From NCBI RefSeq assembly GCF_000011065.1, contig NC_004663.1:4836001-4900000 (forward strand): a DNA stretch of 64,000 nucleotides. The letters are read 5' to 3'. Source of the stretch: Bacteroides thetaiotaomicron VPI-5482 (GTDB lineage Bacteria; Bacteroidota; Bacteroidia; Bacteroidales; Bacteroidaceae). Positions 53,117-62,900 of this stretch are shown here, one piece after another (position 1 is the stretch's first letter; each line of letters starts with the position of its first letter). A program made the position numbers and the translations under genes. The notes below the pieces were generated by a model that saw nothing but the letters and a program-made list of their open reading frames with translations, ran no database searches and was not told where the DNA came from.

Positions 53117-54016
53117 ATGACTGAGGATAATAATTTGGGATTAGAATTTAAATACTTGATAGTTAATGACATGGACCGCAAATTCGGTCTGTGGGTGAAT
53201 ACGGTTGGCTATCAGTCTATCCCTCCCGATTCTCCTTATCCGCTGAAGGAGCATCCGTCCGGTTACTATTTCAATGCCGAAAAAGGAAGAGTATTGCGGG
53301 AATATCAATTGGTCTATATTACAAAAGGGCGCGGTTTGTTTTCTTCCGATTCTACTCCTGAAAGACAAGTTTGTAAAGGTCGGCTGATGGTGTTGTTTCC
53401 CGGACAGTGGCATACTTATTATCCATTGCGGCAGACCGGATGGACGGAATATTACATTGGTTTTGAAGGTCCGGCGATTGATACGATTGTGGGCGATGCC
53501 TTTCTTTCTCAGGAAAGACAGATATTGGAAGTCGGTATTAATGAAGAACTGGTATCTTTGTTTTCCCGCGCTTTGGAAGTGGCAGAAGCGGATAAAATAT
53601 CTGCCCAGCAATACCTTTCCGGAATCGTACTTCACATGATTGGTATGATTCTTTCGATTTCCAAGAATAAGGTCTTCGAGATGAGTGATGTCGATCAGAA
53701 GATCGAGCAGGCAAAGATACTTATGAATGAAAATGTATCCGGCAATATTGATCCGGAGGAACTGGCGATGAGACTGAATATCAGTTACTCATGGTTCCGC
53801 AGGGTTTTTAAGGAATATACCGGCTATGCACCCGCCAAATATTTTCAGGAACTGAAACTTCGTAAAGCCAAGCAAATGTTGGTGGGAACTTCCCAGTCAG
53901 TAAAAGAAATTTCTTTTTTTCTGGGCTTCCAGTCTACCGAATATTTTTTCTCCTTTTTCAAAAAACGTACCGGGCTTACTCCGCTTGAATACCGCTCGTT
54001 CGGTCGGGAAGAATAA
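53117..54016 (+). CDS. rhaR: AraC-family rhamnose regulator RhaR
   Basis: A 299-residue AraC/XylS regulator. The N-terminal cupin-like sensor (about 1-150) has PSGYYFNAEKGRVLREYQLVYITKG, and the C-terminal two-HTH domain has EELAMRLNISYSWFRRVFKEYTG and VKEISFFLGFQSTEYFFSFFKK. In B. thetaiotaomicron the gene in this place, RhaR, is the positive regulator of the rhamnose operon. Autoregulation is possible. It is separated from fucO by a terminator, so it has its own promoter. Confidence 0.92.
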   Translation: MTEDNNLGLEFKYLIVNDMDRKFGLWVNTVGYQSIPPDSPYPLKEHPSGYYFNAEKGRVLREYQLVYITKGRGLFSSDSTPERQVCKGRLMVLFPGQWHTYYPLRQTGWTEYYIGFEGPAIDTIVGDAFLSQERQILEVGINEELVSLFSRALEVAEADKISAQQYLSGIVLHMIGMILSISKNKVFEMSDVDQKIEQAKILMNENVSGNIDPEELAMRLNISYSWFRRVFKEYTGYAPAKYFQELKLRKAKQMLVGTSQSVKEISFFLGFQSTEYFFSFFKKRTGLTPLEYRSFGREE

Positions 54017-54140
54017 ACATAAAGTTATTTATTGTTAATCTCCTCGATGTGATTTAACCTTTCCGTTTTAATCTGGTCAAATATAATATTGCAATGATGC
54101 AATCGGTTTATTATCAGATTAACTATAAAAGAAAAAAGAA

Positions 54141-54572
54141 ATGAAAAGAATCGTATTTTGGATGGTAGCTTTGCTACTGATGAGTGGTGTGGCAATGGCA
54201 CAAGGAAATCGCCAGGGTGGAAGACAACAGATGGATCCGAAAACCCGTGCGGAACGTATGACAGAGCGTATGGTGAAAGAATACTCTTTGAATGAAGATC
54301 AAAAGCAACAATTACAGGATGTCAACCTTACATGGGTGCAAAAGATGGCTGCTAATCAGGGCGGACGTTCGAAAGATAATAAAGCTGCCAAGATGACTAA
54401 GGAAGAGCGGGAAAAGAAGATGGCGGAAATGAAGAAGTCCCGTGAAGATTATGATGCCCAGTTGAAGAAGATTATGACTAAAGAACAATACGATAGCTAT
54501 GTGAAAAAACAGGCTGAACGTGAGAAACAGATGAAAGAAGGGCGTCAGAACCGGCAAAAAAGACAAGGGTAA
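54141..54572 (+). CDS. DUF4890-type small exported protein
   Basis: A 143-residue protein with a cleavable signal peptide (VALLLMSGVAMAQ). The mature part is highly charged and helical: MTERMVKEYSLNEDQKQQLQDVN, then a Lys/Glu-rich region ending RQNRQKRQG. The layout resembles Spy/CpxP-like periplasmic proteins and the DUF4890 family common in Bacteroides. Function is unknown, perhaps an envelope stress buffer. Confidence 0.75.
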   Translation: MKRIVFWMVALLLMSGVAMAQGNRQGGRQQMDPKTRAERMTERMVKEYSLNEDQKQQLQDVNLTWVQKMAANQGGRSKDNKAAKMTKEEREKKMAEMKKSREDYDAQLKKIMTKEQYDSYVKKQAEREKQMKEGRQNRQKRQG

Positions 54573-54856
54573 TATAGATTGTAATGAATGGATGTACTTC
54601 CTTTCGGAAGAAGAATTAAGGAGATACTACTGATTTTTGAGGTAGTATCTTTTTTGTATTCGGGTGATTCTTATTTTGCTTTTTGAGGTTGTGAACAAGT
54701 CACATCCTGCTTGTTTAAAAATGAGTCTCTTATATAGTTAATTTGTTTGTTACTAATTAATTAACCTGTTAATAACTTTGTTGATAACGTGGTTAATATA
54801 AGATTGGGGTTGTGAATAAAGGAACTGTAATCAGTAGAATCTTACCGGAGAGAGAT

Positions 54857-54887
54857 AAAAAAAGAACCACTTAAAAAGCGATTCTTT
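54857..54887 (-). terminator. Terminator of the initiator tRNA
   Basis: On the minus strand AAAGAATCGC pairs with GTGGTTCTTT (two G-T pairs) and is followed by seven T. It starts about 7 bp after the tRNA 3' end. Confidence 0.85.
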
Positions 54888-54893
54888 AGTAAG

Positions 54894-54966
<73 letters not shown>

Positions 54967-55204
54967 ATGTTTAACGGGTGCAAAGGTACGGCTTTTCTTG
55001 AATAAAACAAATTATTCTCCAATTATTTTTTAGAAAAAAGATCGAATTATCTATATTGTGCTGAAAATGAGAGAGGTATTGATGGAACTTTTTTTAGTAC
55101 CTATTAATATACAAATGTTAATATTCTGTGCGTTTTCTTGTGTGGTCTAAAGAAAAGAATTACTTTTGCTCAAAATATTCAGCAATGTGCAATTTGTATA
55201 ACCT

Positions 55205-55795
55205 ATGACCGTATCAAAAACGAAAGCCAAGTTAGTAGACGTTGCCCGCCAGCTTTTTGCAAAGATGGGGGTGGAGAACACTACGATGAATGATATCGCC
55301 CTCACTTCGAAAAAAGGTAGAAGAACGCTTTATACCTATTTTAAAAGTAAGGATGAAATCTATTTGGCTGTTGTAGAATCGGAATTGGATATCTTGTCGG
55401 ATATGATGAAGAGGGTGGCTGATAAAAACATTTCGCCGGACGACAAACTGTTGGAACTGATATATACCCGATTGGATGCAGTAAAGGAGGTCGTTTATCG
55501 GAATGGAACCCTGCGTGCTTATTTCTTCCGTGATATATGGCGGGTAGAAAAAGTGCGAAAGAAATTTGATGCGAAAGAAATCCAGATTTTTAAAGCTGTG
55601 TTGTTGGAGGGACAGGCGAAAGGAGTGTTTCACATTGATGATGTGGAGATGACTGCCGATTTGATACATTACTGTGTGAAGGGAATTGAAGTTCCTTATA
55701 TCCGTGGGCATATAGGAGCTCATCTGGACGAAGAAACAAGAAATAAATATGTGTCCAACATTGTGTTTGGCGCACTGCATAGAACAGAAATTTAA
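55205..55795 (+). CDS. TetR-family transcriptional regulator
   Basis: A 196-residue regulator. The HTH is at residues 8-55 (LVDVARQLFAKMGVENTTMNDIALTSKKGRRTLYTYFKSKDEIY). The C-terminal domain is helical and should bind a ligand or partner. It starts 16 bp upstream of fabG, and the same TetR-FabG pair is seen in other Bacteroides, so it may control fatty-acid genes. The ligand is unknown. Confidence 0.9.
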   Translation: MTVSKTKAKLVDVARQLFAKMGVENTTMNDIALTSKKGRRTLYTYFKSKDEIYLAVVESELDILSDMMKRVADKNISPDDKLLELIYTRLDAVKEVVYRNGTLRAYFFRDIWRVEKVRKKFDAKEIQIFKAVLLEGQAKGVFHIDDVEMTADLIHYCVKGIEVPYIRGHIGAHLDEETRNKYVSNIVFGALHRTEI

Positions 55796-55811
55796 TTAAA
55801 TAACTTTTAGT

Positions 55812-56558
55812 ATGGGATTATTAGACGGAAAAACAGCCATTGTAACCGGTGCCGCCCGTGGTATTGGCAAGGCTATCGCTCTGAAGTTTGCTGCCGAAGG
55901 TGCAAACATTGCATTTACTGACCTGGTCATTGACGAAAATGCAGAAAAAACAAGGGTAGAACTGGAAGCAATGGGTGTGAAAGCCAAAGGTTATGCTTCT
56001 AACGCTGCTAACTTTGAAGATACTGCAAAGGTCGTAGAAGAAATCCATAAGGACTTCGGACGTATCGATATTCTGGTGAACAATGCCGGTATCACTCGTG
56101 ACGGTCTGATGATGCGTATGAGCGAACAACAATGGGATATGGTAATCAATGTGAACCTGAAGTCTGCATTTAACTTCATCCACGCTTGTACACCTGTTAT
56201 GATGCGTCAGAAAGCTGGTAGCATTATCAACATGGCATCTGTAGTGGGTGTTCACGGTAATGCGGGACAGGCTAACTATGCTGCTTCCAAAGCCGGCATG
56301 ATTGCATTGGCCAAGTCTATCGCACAAGAACTGGGCTCTCGTGGCATCCGTGCCAACGCCATTGCTCCGGGATTCATCCTGACAGATATGACTGCTGCTC
56401 TTTCTGACGAAGTGAGAGCTGAATGGGCAAAGAAAATTCCTTTGCGTCGTGGCGGTACTCCTGAAGATGTGGCAAACATCGCTACCTTCCTGGCATCAGA
56501 TATGTCTTCTTACGTATCAGGTCAGGTGATTCAGGTAGATGGTGGTATGAATATGTAA
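55812..56558 (+). CDS. fabG: 3-oxoacyl-[acyl-carrier-protein] reductase
   Basis: A 248-residue short-chain dehydrogenase that reduces beta-ketoacyl-ACP with NADPH in fatty acid elongation. The cofactor motif is AIVTGAARGIGKAIALKF, then VNNAGITRDGLMMRMSEQQW, the catalytic Ser/Tyr/Lys in NMASVVGVHGNAGQANYAASKAG, and a C-terminal YVSGQVIQVDGGMNM. All family features of FabG are present, including the RxR-like start of the N terminus. Confidence 0.95.
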   Translation: MGLLDGKTAIVTGAARGIGKAIALKFAAEGANIAFTDLVIDENAEKTRVELEAMGVKAKGYASNAANFEDTAKVVEEIHKDFGRIDILVNNAGITRDGLMMRMSEQQWDMVINVNLKSAFNFIHACTPVMMRQKAGSIINMASVVGVHGNAGQANYAASKAGMIALAKSIAQELGSRGIRANAIAPGFILTDMTAALSDEVRAEWAKKIPLRRGGTPEDVANIATFLASDMSSYVSGQVIQVDGGMNM

Positions 56559-56567
56559 TCGAACAGT

Positions 56568-57239
56568 ATGACTGTCGTATACGAAGACAACCATATAATT
56601 GTAGTCAACAAGACCGCTTCCGAGATTGTCCAGGCAGACAAGACGGGCGATACACCGCTTTCGGAAACTGTGAAGCAGTACCTGAAAGAGAAGTATCAGA
56701 AACCCGGAAATGTTTTCATCGGTGTGACACACCGGCTGGACCGCCCCGTAAGCGGCCTTGTTATTTTTGCCAAAACGAGTAAGGCACTCACTCGTCTGAA
56801 CGAGATGTTCCGTACCAGTGAAGTGAAAAAGACTTACTGGGCAGTAGTAAAGAATGCCCCCAAAGAGCCGGAAGGTGAATTGGTGCATTATCTGGCACGT
56901 AACGAGAAGCAGAACAAGAGTTTTGCTTATGACAAAGAAGTGCCGAATAGCAAGAAAGCGATTCTGAATTATCGGCTGATCGGACATTCGGAGAATTACT
57001 ATCTGCTTGAAGTAGACTTGAAAACCGGACGTCATCATCAGATTCGTTGCCAGTTGGCAAAAATGGGATGTCCCATTAAAGGAGACCTTAAATATGGCGC
57101 TCCGCGTTCCAATCCCGATGGCAGTATTTGCCTGCATGCGCGGAAGGTACGCTTCATCCATCCCGTGTCAAAAGAGCTGATAGAGCTCGAAGCCCCTCTT
57201 CCCGAAGGAAATTTATGGAAAGGATTTGAACTGCTTTAG
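56568..57239 (+). CDS. RluA-family RNA pseudouridine synthase
   Basis: A 223-residue enzyme converting a specific uridine of rRNA or tRNA to pseudouridine. The catalytic Asp is in VTHRLDRPVSGLVIFAKTSKAL, followed by KTYWAVVKNAP, and TGRHHQIRCQLAKMGCPIKGD. No S4 domain is present at the N-terminus, so it is of the short RluA type (TruC-like); the target site cannot be set from sequence. Lies 9 bp after fabG and probably shares its transcript. Confidence 0.9.
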   Translation: MTVVYEDNHIIVVNKTASEIVQADKTGDTPLSETVKQYLKEKYQKPGNVFIGVTHRLDRPVSGLVIFAKTSKALTRLNEMFRTSEVKKTYWAVVKNAPKEPEGELVHYLARNEKQNKSFAYDKEVPNSKKAILNYRLIGHSENYYLLEVDLKTGRHHQIRCQLAKMGCPIKGDLKYGAPRSNPDGSICLHARKVRFIHPVSKELIELEAPLPEGNLWKGFELL

Positions 57240-57335
57240 TCAGTGCAAGTCCTTTTTCTTTTGCCAAAAGAGTAAATATCCCTGCCATCCATTCGGTAAA
57301 CTCTGGCGACAGCCTGATAGTTCCGGAATAGAGTT

Positions 57336-57343
57336 TATATTTG
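57336..57343 (+). promoter_or_regulatory. Candidate -7 box of the GH92 gene
   Basis: TATATTTG at 57336-57343, followed by CATCATG. The -33 element is not clear. The GH92 ATG is 71 bp downstream. Confidence 0.5.
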
Positions 57344-57414
57344 CATCATGAAAACTATAATTCATGAAGTAAATCCTACCATGAAACAATTTCGAATTAA
57401 CAAGAAAAATACAG

Positions 57415-59676
57415 ATGAACGCATTTAAACTTTTAATGGCTGCTTCCTGCTTTTTAGGTCTGGCAACGAGCGGAGTGGCAAAACAGGACTATTCAAAGAG
57501 TGAGGGATTGTTACAGTATGTCGATCCTTATATCGGCTCCGGTTTTCACGGGCATGTATTTGTCGGAACGAGTGTTCCGTACGGCATGGTGCAACTCGGA
57601 CCCAACAATATCCATAAAGGCTGGGACTGGTGTTCGGGATATCATTATTCCGACAGTATTCTGATTGGTTTCTCTCATACTCATTTAAGCGGTACGGGAT
57701 GTACCGATCTGGGGGATATTCTGATTATGCCTCTCAATGAAATCCGTACTCCCAGAGGTAACCAGGATGATATACGTGACGGTTATGCGTCGAAATACTC
57801 ACATGACAATGAGATAGCCCGTCCGGAATATTATTCTTTAATTCTGGACAGATACAATATCAAGGCCGAACTGACAGCTACTGACCGGGTAGGTTTTCAT
57901 CGTTATACCTATCCCGAAGGAAAACCGGTCTCTATACTGATTGACCTGCGTGAAGGAAACGGTTCCAATGCATACGACAGCTATATTCGCAAAGTAGATG
58001 ACTATACAGTGGAAGGTTATCGGTATGTCAGAGGGTGGAGCCCGTCGCGAAAAGTATACTTTGTGCTGAAGAGCGATCAGAAGATCGAGAAATTTACGGC
58101 TTATGACGATAATACCCCCAAACTTTGGGATCAACTGAAAGTAGAATCGGTGAAAAGTGTGCTTACTTTCGGCAATGTGAAAGAAGTAAAGATTAAAGTG
58201 GCTATTTCTTCCGTAAGTTGTGACAATGCAGCGATGAACCTGCAAGCGGAACTTTCTCACTGGGACTTCGACAAGGTGGTGAAGATGAGCAGTGACCGCT
58301 GGAACAAACAGTTGGATAAGATGACCGTAGAATCAGACGATGAGGCTGCCAAACGTGTGTTTTATACCGCACACTATCATACCATGATCGCTCCTACATT
58401 GTATTGTGATGTCAATGGTGAGTATCGGGGGATGAATGATATGATTTACACAGACCCGAAGAAAGCGAATTATACCACTCTCTCCCTTTGGGATACTTAT
58501 CGCGCCTTGAATCCTCTGATGACTATCATTCAGCCCGAAATGGTGGACAATGTAATTAATTCAATGCTTTCCATTTATCGGCAACAGGATAAACTTCCTA
58601 TCTGGCCTTTGATGAGCGGCGAAACAAATTGTATGCCGGGATATAGCTCTGTTCCGGTGATTGCAGATGCTTATCTGAAAGGATTTACCGGATTTGATGC
58701 GGAAGAAGCCTTGACGGCTATGAAAGCGACAGCAACTTATGAAGGGCAGAACGGAGTTCCTTACGTGATGGCCAAAGGATATATCCCTGCTGATAAAATC
58801 CACGAAGCTACTTCCATCGCTATGGAATATGCAGTAGATGACTGGGGAATCGCCGCTATGGCACAAAAGATGGGGAAGACGGCTGATTATGAGACATTCT
58901 CGAAGCGTGCCCATTACTATAAGAACTATTTCGATTCTTCTATCCATTTCATCCGTCCGAAACTGGAAGACGGTTCATGGCGTACTCCGTACGATCCGGC
59001 ACGTTCTATTCACGGAGTCGGCGATTTCTGTGAGGGCAACGGATGGCAATATACATTCTTCGCTCCGCAAGATCCGTATGGATTGATCAGCCTGTTTGGC
59101 GGTGACAAGCCGTTTACATCGAAGCTCGACAGCTTCTTTACGAACAATGACAGTATGGGTGAAGGTGCTTCCAGTGATATCACCGGTCTGATCGGACAAT
59201 ATGCGCATGGCAATGAGCCGAGCCATCACATAGCCTATCTCTATACCTATGCCGGCGAACAGTGGAAAACAGCGGAAAAGGTTCGTTTCATCATGAGCGA
59301 CTTCTACACAGATCAGCCGGACGGTATCATCGGTAATGAAGACTGTGGACAAATGTCTGCATGGTATCTCCTTTCTGCTATGGGATTCTATCAGGTGAAT
59401 CCGTCTGACGGTGTGTTTGCATTCGGCAGTCCTCGTTTTAAAAAGATAGAAGTGAAAGTGCGTGGTGGTAAAGTGTTTACTGTTGAAGCACCGAATAATA
59501 GTAAAGATAATATCTATATTCAGAAGGTTTATCTGAATGGCAAACCTTATCATAAAAGTTATATTACGTACGATGATATAATTAACGGCAGTACTTTAAA
59601 ATTTGAGATGGGCAAAAAGCCTGCCAAGAATTTTGGTAAAGCTTCTGCCAATAGGCCGATCGTTTTGAATAAATAG
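57415..59676 (+). CDS. GH92 family alpha-mannosidase
   Basis: A 753-residue exported calcium-dependent exo-alpha-mannosidase (Ca2+ aids substrate distortion in this family). A signal peptide of about 22 residues ends at VAK. The N-terminal beta-sandwich has YVDPYIGSGFHGHVFVGTSVPYGM and GFSHTHLSGTGCTDLGD; the C-terminal (alpha/alpha)6 barrel has PIWPLMSGETNCMPGYSS, GNEPSHHIAYLYTYAG with the expected acid Glu, and PDGIIGNEDCGQMSAWYLLSAMGF with the base Asp and Ca-site residues. It removes non-reducing mannose from mannan or N-glycans, without further specificity being visible. Convergent with the GH38 gene. Confidence 0.95.
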   Translation: MNAFKLLMAASCFLGLATSGVAKQDYSKSEGLLQYVDPYIGSGFHGHVFVGTSVPYGMVQLGPNNIHKGWDWCSGYHYSDSILIGFSHTHLSGTGCTDLGDILIMPLNEIRTPRGNQDDIRDGYASKYSHDNEIARPEYYSLILDRYNIKAELTATDRVGFHRYTYPEGKPVSILIDLREGNGSNAYDSYIRKVDDYTVEGYRYVRGWSPSRKVYFVLKSDQKIEKFTAYDDNTPKLWDQLKVESVKSVLTFGNVKEVKIKVAISSVSCDNAAMNLQAELSHWDFDKVVKMSSDRWNKQLDKMTVESDDEAAKRVFYTAHYHTMIAPTLYCDVNGEYRGMNDMIYTDPKKANYTTLSLWDTYRALNPLMTIIQPEMVDNVINSMLSIYRQQDKLPIWPLMSGETNCMPGYSSVPVIADAYLKGFTGFDAEEALTAMKATATYEGQNGVPYVMAKGYIPADKIHEATSIAMEYAVDDWGIAAMAQKMGKTADYETFSKRAHYYKNYFDSSIHFIRPKLEDGSWRTPYDPARSIHGVGDFCEGNGWQYTFFAPQDPYGLISLFGGDKPFTSKLDSFFTNNDSMGEGASSDITGLIGQYAHGNEPSHHIAYLYTYAGEQWKTAEKVRFIMSDFYTDQPDGIIGNEDCGQMSAWYLLSAMGFYQVNPSDGVFAFGSPRFKKIEVKVRGGKVFTVEAPNNSKDNIYIQKVYLNGKPYHKSYITYDDIINGSTLKFEMGKKPAKNFGKASANRPIVLNK

Positions 59677-59789
59677 GTAAAAAATAGTTTTTAGGATAGG
59701 TATTGGTTAGGATGATGAACGCCTTCAAGTGTTTGCGGAAGCATATATTTGAAGGCGTTTTCTTATTGTCAATGACAGATATGGAGATG

Positions 59790-59904
59790 AAAAAAGAAGG
59801 CGTATCAAAAGTCAGTAGTAACTAAACTCCCCTCCTACGGGTACTCCTCCTTCCTGAAGGAGGAGGGTTTAGTTACTTTTGACTTTTGATACGCCTTCTT
59901 TTTG
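59790..59904. repeat. Large palindrome / terminator between GH92 and GH38
   Basis: AAAAGAAGGCGTATCAAAAG (from 59791) has its complement CTTTTGATACGCCTTCTTTT (59883 onward), and inner parts AGTAACTAAAC / GTTTAGTTACT and CTCCTCCTTC / GAAGGAGGAG also pair, giving an arm of about 45 bp with a few unpaired bases. It is the second copy of the type at 9939. T-runs at both ends allow two-way termination. Confidence 0.85.
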
Positions 59905-59940
59905 TTTGTGAGATATTACTTCTGTTTTATTTTCGGTTTA

Positions 59941-62900
59941 TCAATAAACCTCCAACTCGTAGATTCTTGCAGCCTTCAGACTGTTGTTTTGTGTAGATTG
60001 TGTAACCAGCAGTCTGACGTAACGTACCGAAGTCGGCTTAAACTGGCGAACTACCGTGTTTTTCTTGTTATCACTCAGTTCATCAATCGTTTTCCATTCT
60101 TCGTCCGGACTGTTTCTGCCTTGTAAGAAGCAGGTATGAGTGATAAAGACGCTGCCTTCATTTCCGGCATTTACCAACTTCCATCCACGGATCGTCTGTT
60201 CCTTTCCGAAGTCGAAGTCAATGTAGTTGGGAGCCGTGCTTGTATCACACCATTTCGTCTTCACATCACCGTCTACGGCATATCTTGCAACTTCTTTTTC
60301 GTTGGTTTCACCGGAACATTTGATTAGTTTGGCTTGTTTCAACAGGTTTGTTTTAGTCGTCGCTTCTTCTCCATTGTCTGCTTTCAAGGCTGTGCGGAAC
60401 AATTCCGAGGCCGGAGTTACTGCCGGATACTTCTCATTAACCAGCGTTGCGGCAAATAATACGATATCTGCATGATCCGGCAAAGTAACCGTAGTCGCTC
60501 CTTTAGGAATATCCATGCCAAACTTGAACATATACGTAAACTCATAAGCCTCATCTTTGTCAGAAGCATGACGGTGAGTGCCGACATAAGCGATTTCTGC
60601 ATCTTTCAGGAAGCCTTCCGTATGTCCCAGATGCTCCCACTGACCGATAAAACCGGTATAGGAAGGTACGGTGATTTCCTGTGAGTTGTTACCGGTGCTG
60701 AAGGTAGCAACTGCATCTTCACCGGCAGAGGCTGCCAGGAAATAGATACGGTTGTAAGAATGTCCGGTTGGCAACTGAAGTACATTGCCTTTGCAAGTCA
60801 AACCATTGGCAATTTCTTTCTCTCCCAAGCGGAAAGGAATGCCGTCGGCTTTCAGGATGGAGTCGGGGAGAAGTTCTGCTGCATAGCTGTTGCCCGATTC
60901 GAAGTTCCCTTCTTTGCGGAAAGCATTCCAACTGAAACATCTGCGATCATAGTCCAAAGGAAGATAAGCGCATGCCGGAGCTTGAAGATCAGCTTTTTTC
61001 TTCAGCTTCACTTTAAATGTCTGTATGCTGTAGGGAGCGATGGATACATTCAGCTGGTTCTTGTTGAAGTCAGCACTGCCGATCTCTTTTTCCGTACCGT
61101 CTGCAAGTACTGCCTTCTCTATTTCACCGGCGAAGGTGATGGCTGCCTGTTGCGGAGCTGCGCCTCCTGTTTCATATACACGTACTACATATTCATCGGA
61201 TACTTCCGCTTTTTTCAGCGCTTTGATAACGACTTGATCGTTGCTTGAACGTACAAAAGCAAATTCTTTACCTAGTGTTCCGGCATGTTTCGGACTGCTG
61301 AAGGCTTTGATCGGCTGATTCAGAATTTCAGCTTTGATGGCGGTGGCGGGTTTGTCAAGTGCTCCGTTATGTCCTGTGAGGCTATAAGTAAATGTATGGA
61401 AGCCGAAGTCCTGGTGATCCTGATAAGCGTAATTTCCTTTTGTTTCCGGTGTATGGAGAAGAGTCAGACGGATCGTGTTGTTATCCGGTTTATCCCAGCC
61501 ATATTTACTGTCATTTAGGATCGATACACCGTAGCTGTTGTTCTTATCGGTCAGGTCTGCCCATTGCTGCGCATATACTTCGTAAGCGGTCTGTACATTA
61601 TTACCTCTTTCCACGCTGCCGATTCCCAGATCGTAAGTAGCCTTTTCATTTTCTATATTCAGAGGAAACTCTGCTTTCAGCAGTGTGTTTGTTGACTGCC
61701 AGTCTATTTCGTTATAGAAATCTATGCGGTCGGCACGGCTGCCTTCGTAGAGGCGGATGTATTGCTTGAAGAGCGATTTGCCATACTTCTTCTCAATGCA
61801 GAGTGCTTTACGGAGTGCGCCGTTTTCCACTAAAGTGATCTTTGCGCCGTCTGTGATGGAGACAGGTTCACGGTCGATGGTCTCTTTCAGGATTTCCCAT
61901 GCAGGCCATGCGTACGACTTGTTTTCGGTGAAGAGTGCCAGGCGAATCGCTTTTCCATCTTTTACGAGTTCTTTGTTGTTGCGCTTGTCGGTCAGTGAGA
62001 TGATATCTCCGTTTTTATCCAGTGTGATTTTGTAGACGGAGTTTTCGATGGCTGAGGCGGCTGAAGGAGAGATCGTTTTTTCAGATCCTCCGGTGCGGAC
62101 ATCGTACACTGCATAACTGTTTGCGGGCAGTGACGCTGCAACCAGGATGTGAGCACGTCCGTTCTCGTAACCGATCATTTGCGAAGCGACTTTCTTGCCT
62201 TGTGCATTGTATACAGTGAAGCCTTTCGGGGTTTTAGGCTGTTCGAGGATGATCTCTGTCAAGTCCGATACCGGGAAAGCGTTTGCATTATAAAGAACGA
62301 CAGGCGTTCCTTTCACGCGTGTATCCATCTGTCCGGCAATGGCGTTGACGGAAGAAGTCAGTACTTGTGAGAATTGTTTTAGAGAGATCAGTTCATCGTT
62401 CCATGAGAACTCATAGGCACGGGGGATACTCGTTCCCGTCAGGTCATCATGGAATTGATGGAAGATGAAACGTTTCCATGCCTCCGTCAGCGTGTGTTGC
62501 GGATAGCTGGCAGTACCCAACCATTCGGCAGCGACCGCCGCTCTTTCTGCTGCATCGCCCAACTGTTCGTTTTGCCGGTTGTACAGCTTCATGGCTGCCT
62601 GCGAAGTATAGCAACCTGTTCCGTGAACATCCATCAATAACTCTCCGTCAAATACCGGCAGTTCCGGGTGATTGTTGAACGGCAGATAATCTTTGAACAA
62701 CTGATCGCTGGTAGCACTGATCACCTCTACCGGGCCATCACCTTTGATTCCCTGTTCTACAGAACGTACCGAACCCAGAGTAGGAGAGCCACCGATATCC
62801 CCTGTTCCATAATAGCGGTAGACCGTATTGAGCGGAGTACGTTGGGCTAATTTTTCCAGATCTTTATTCTTCGAGAGATCTTCGTTGTTCCATTTGCGTC

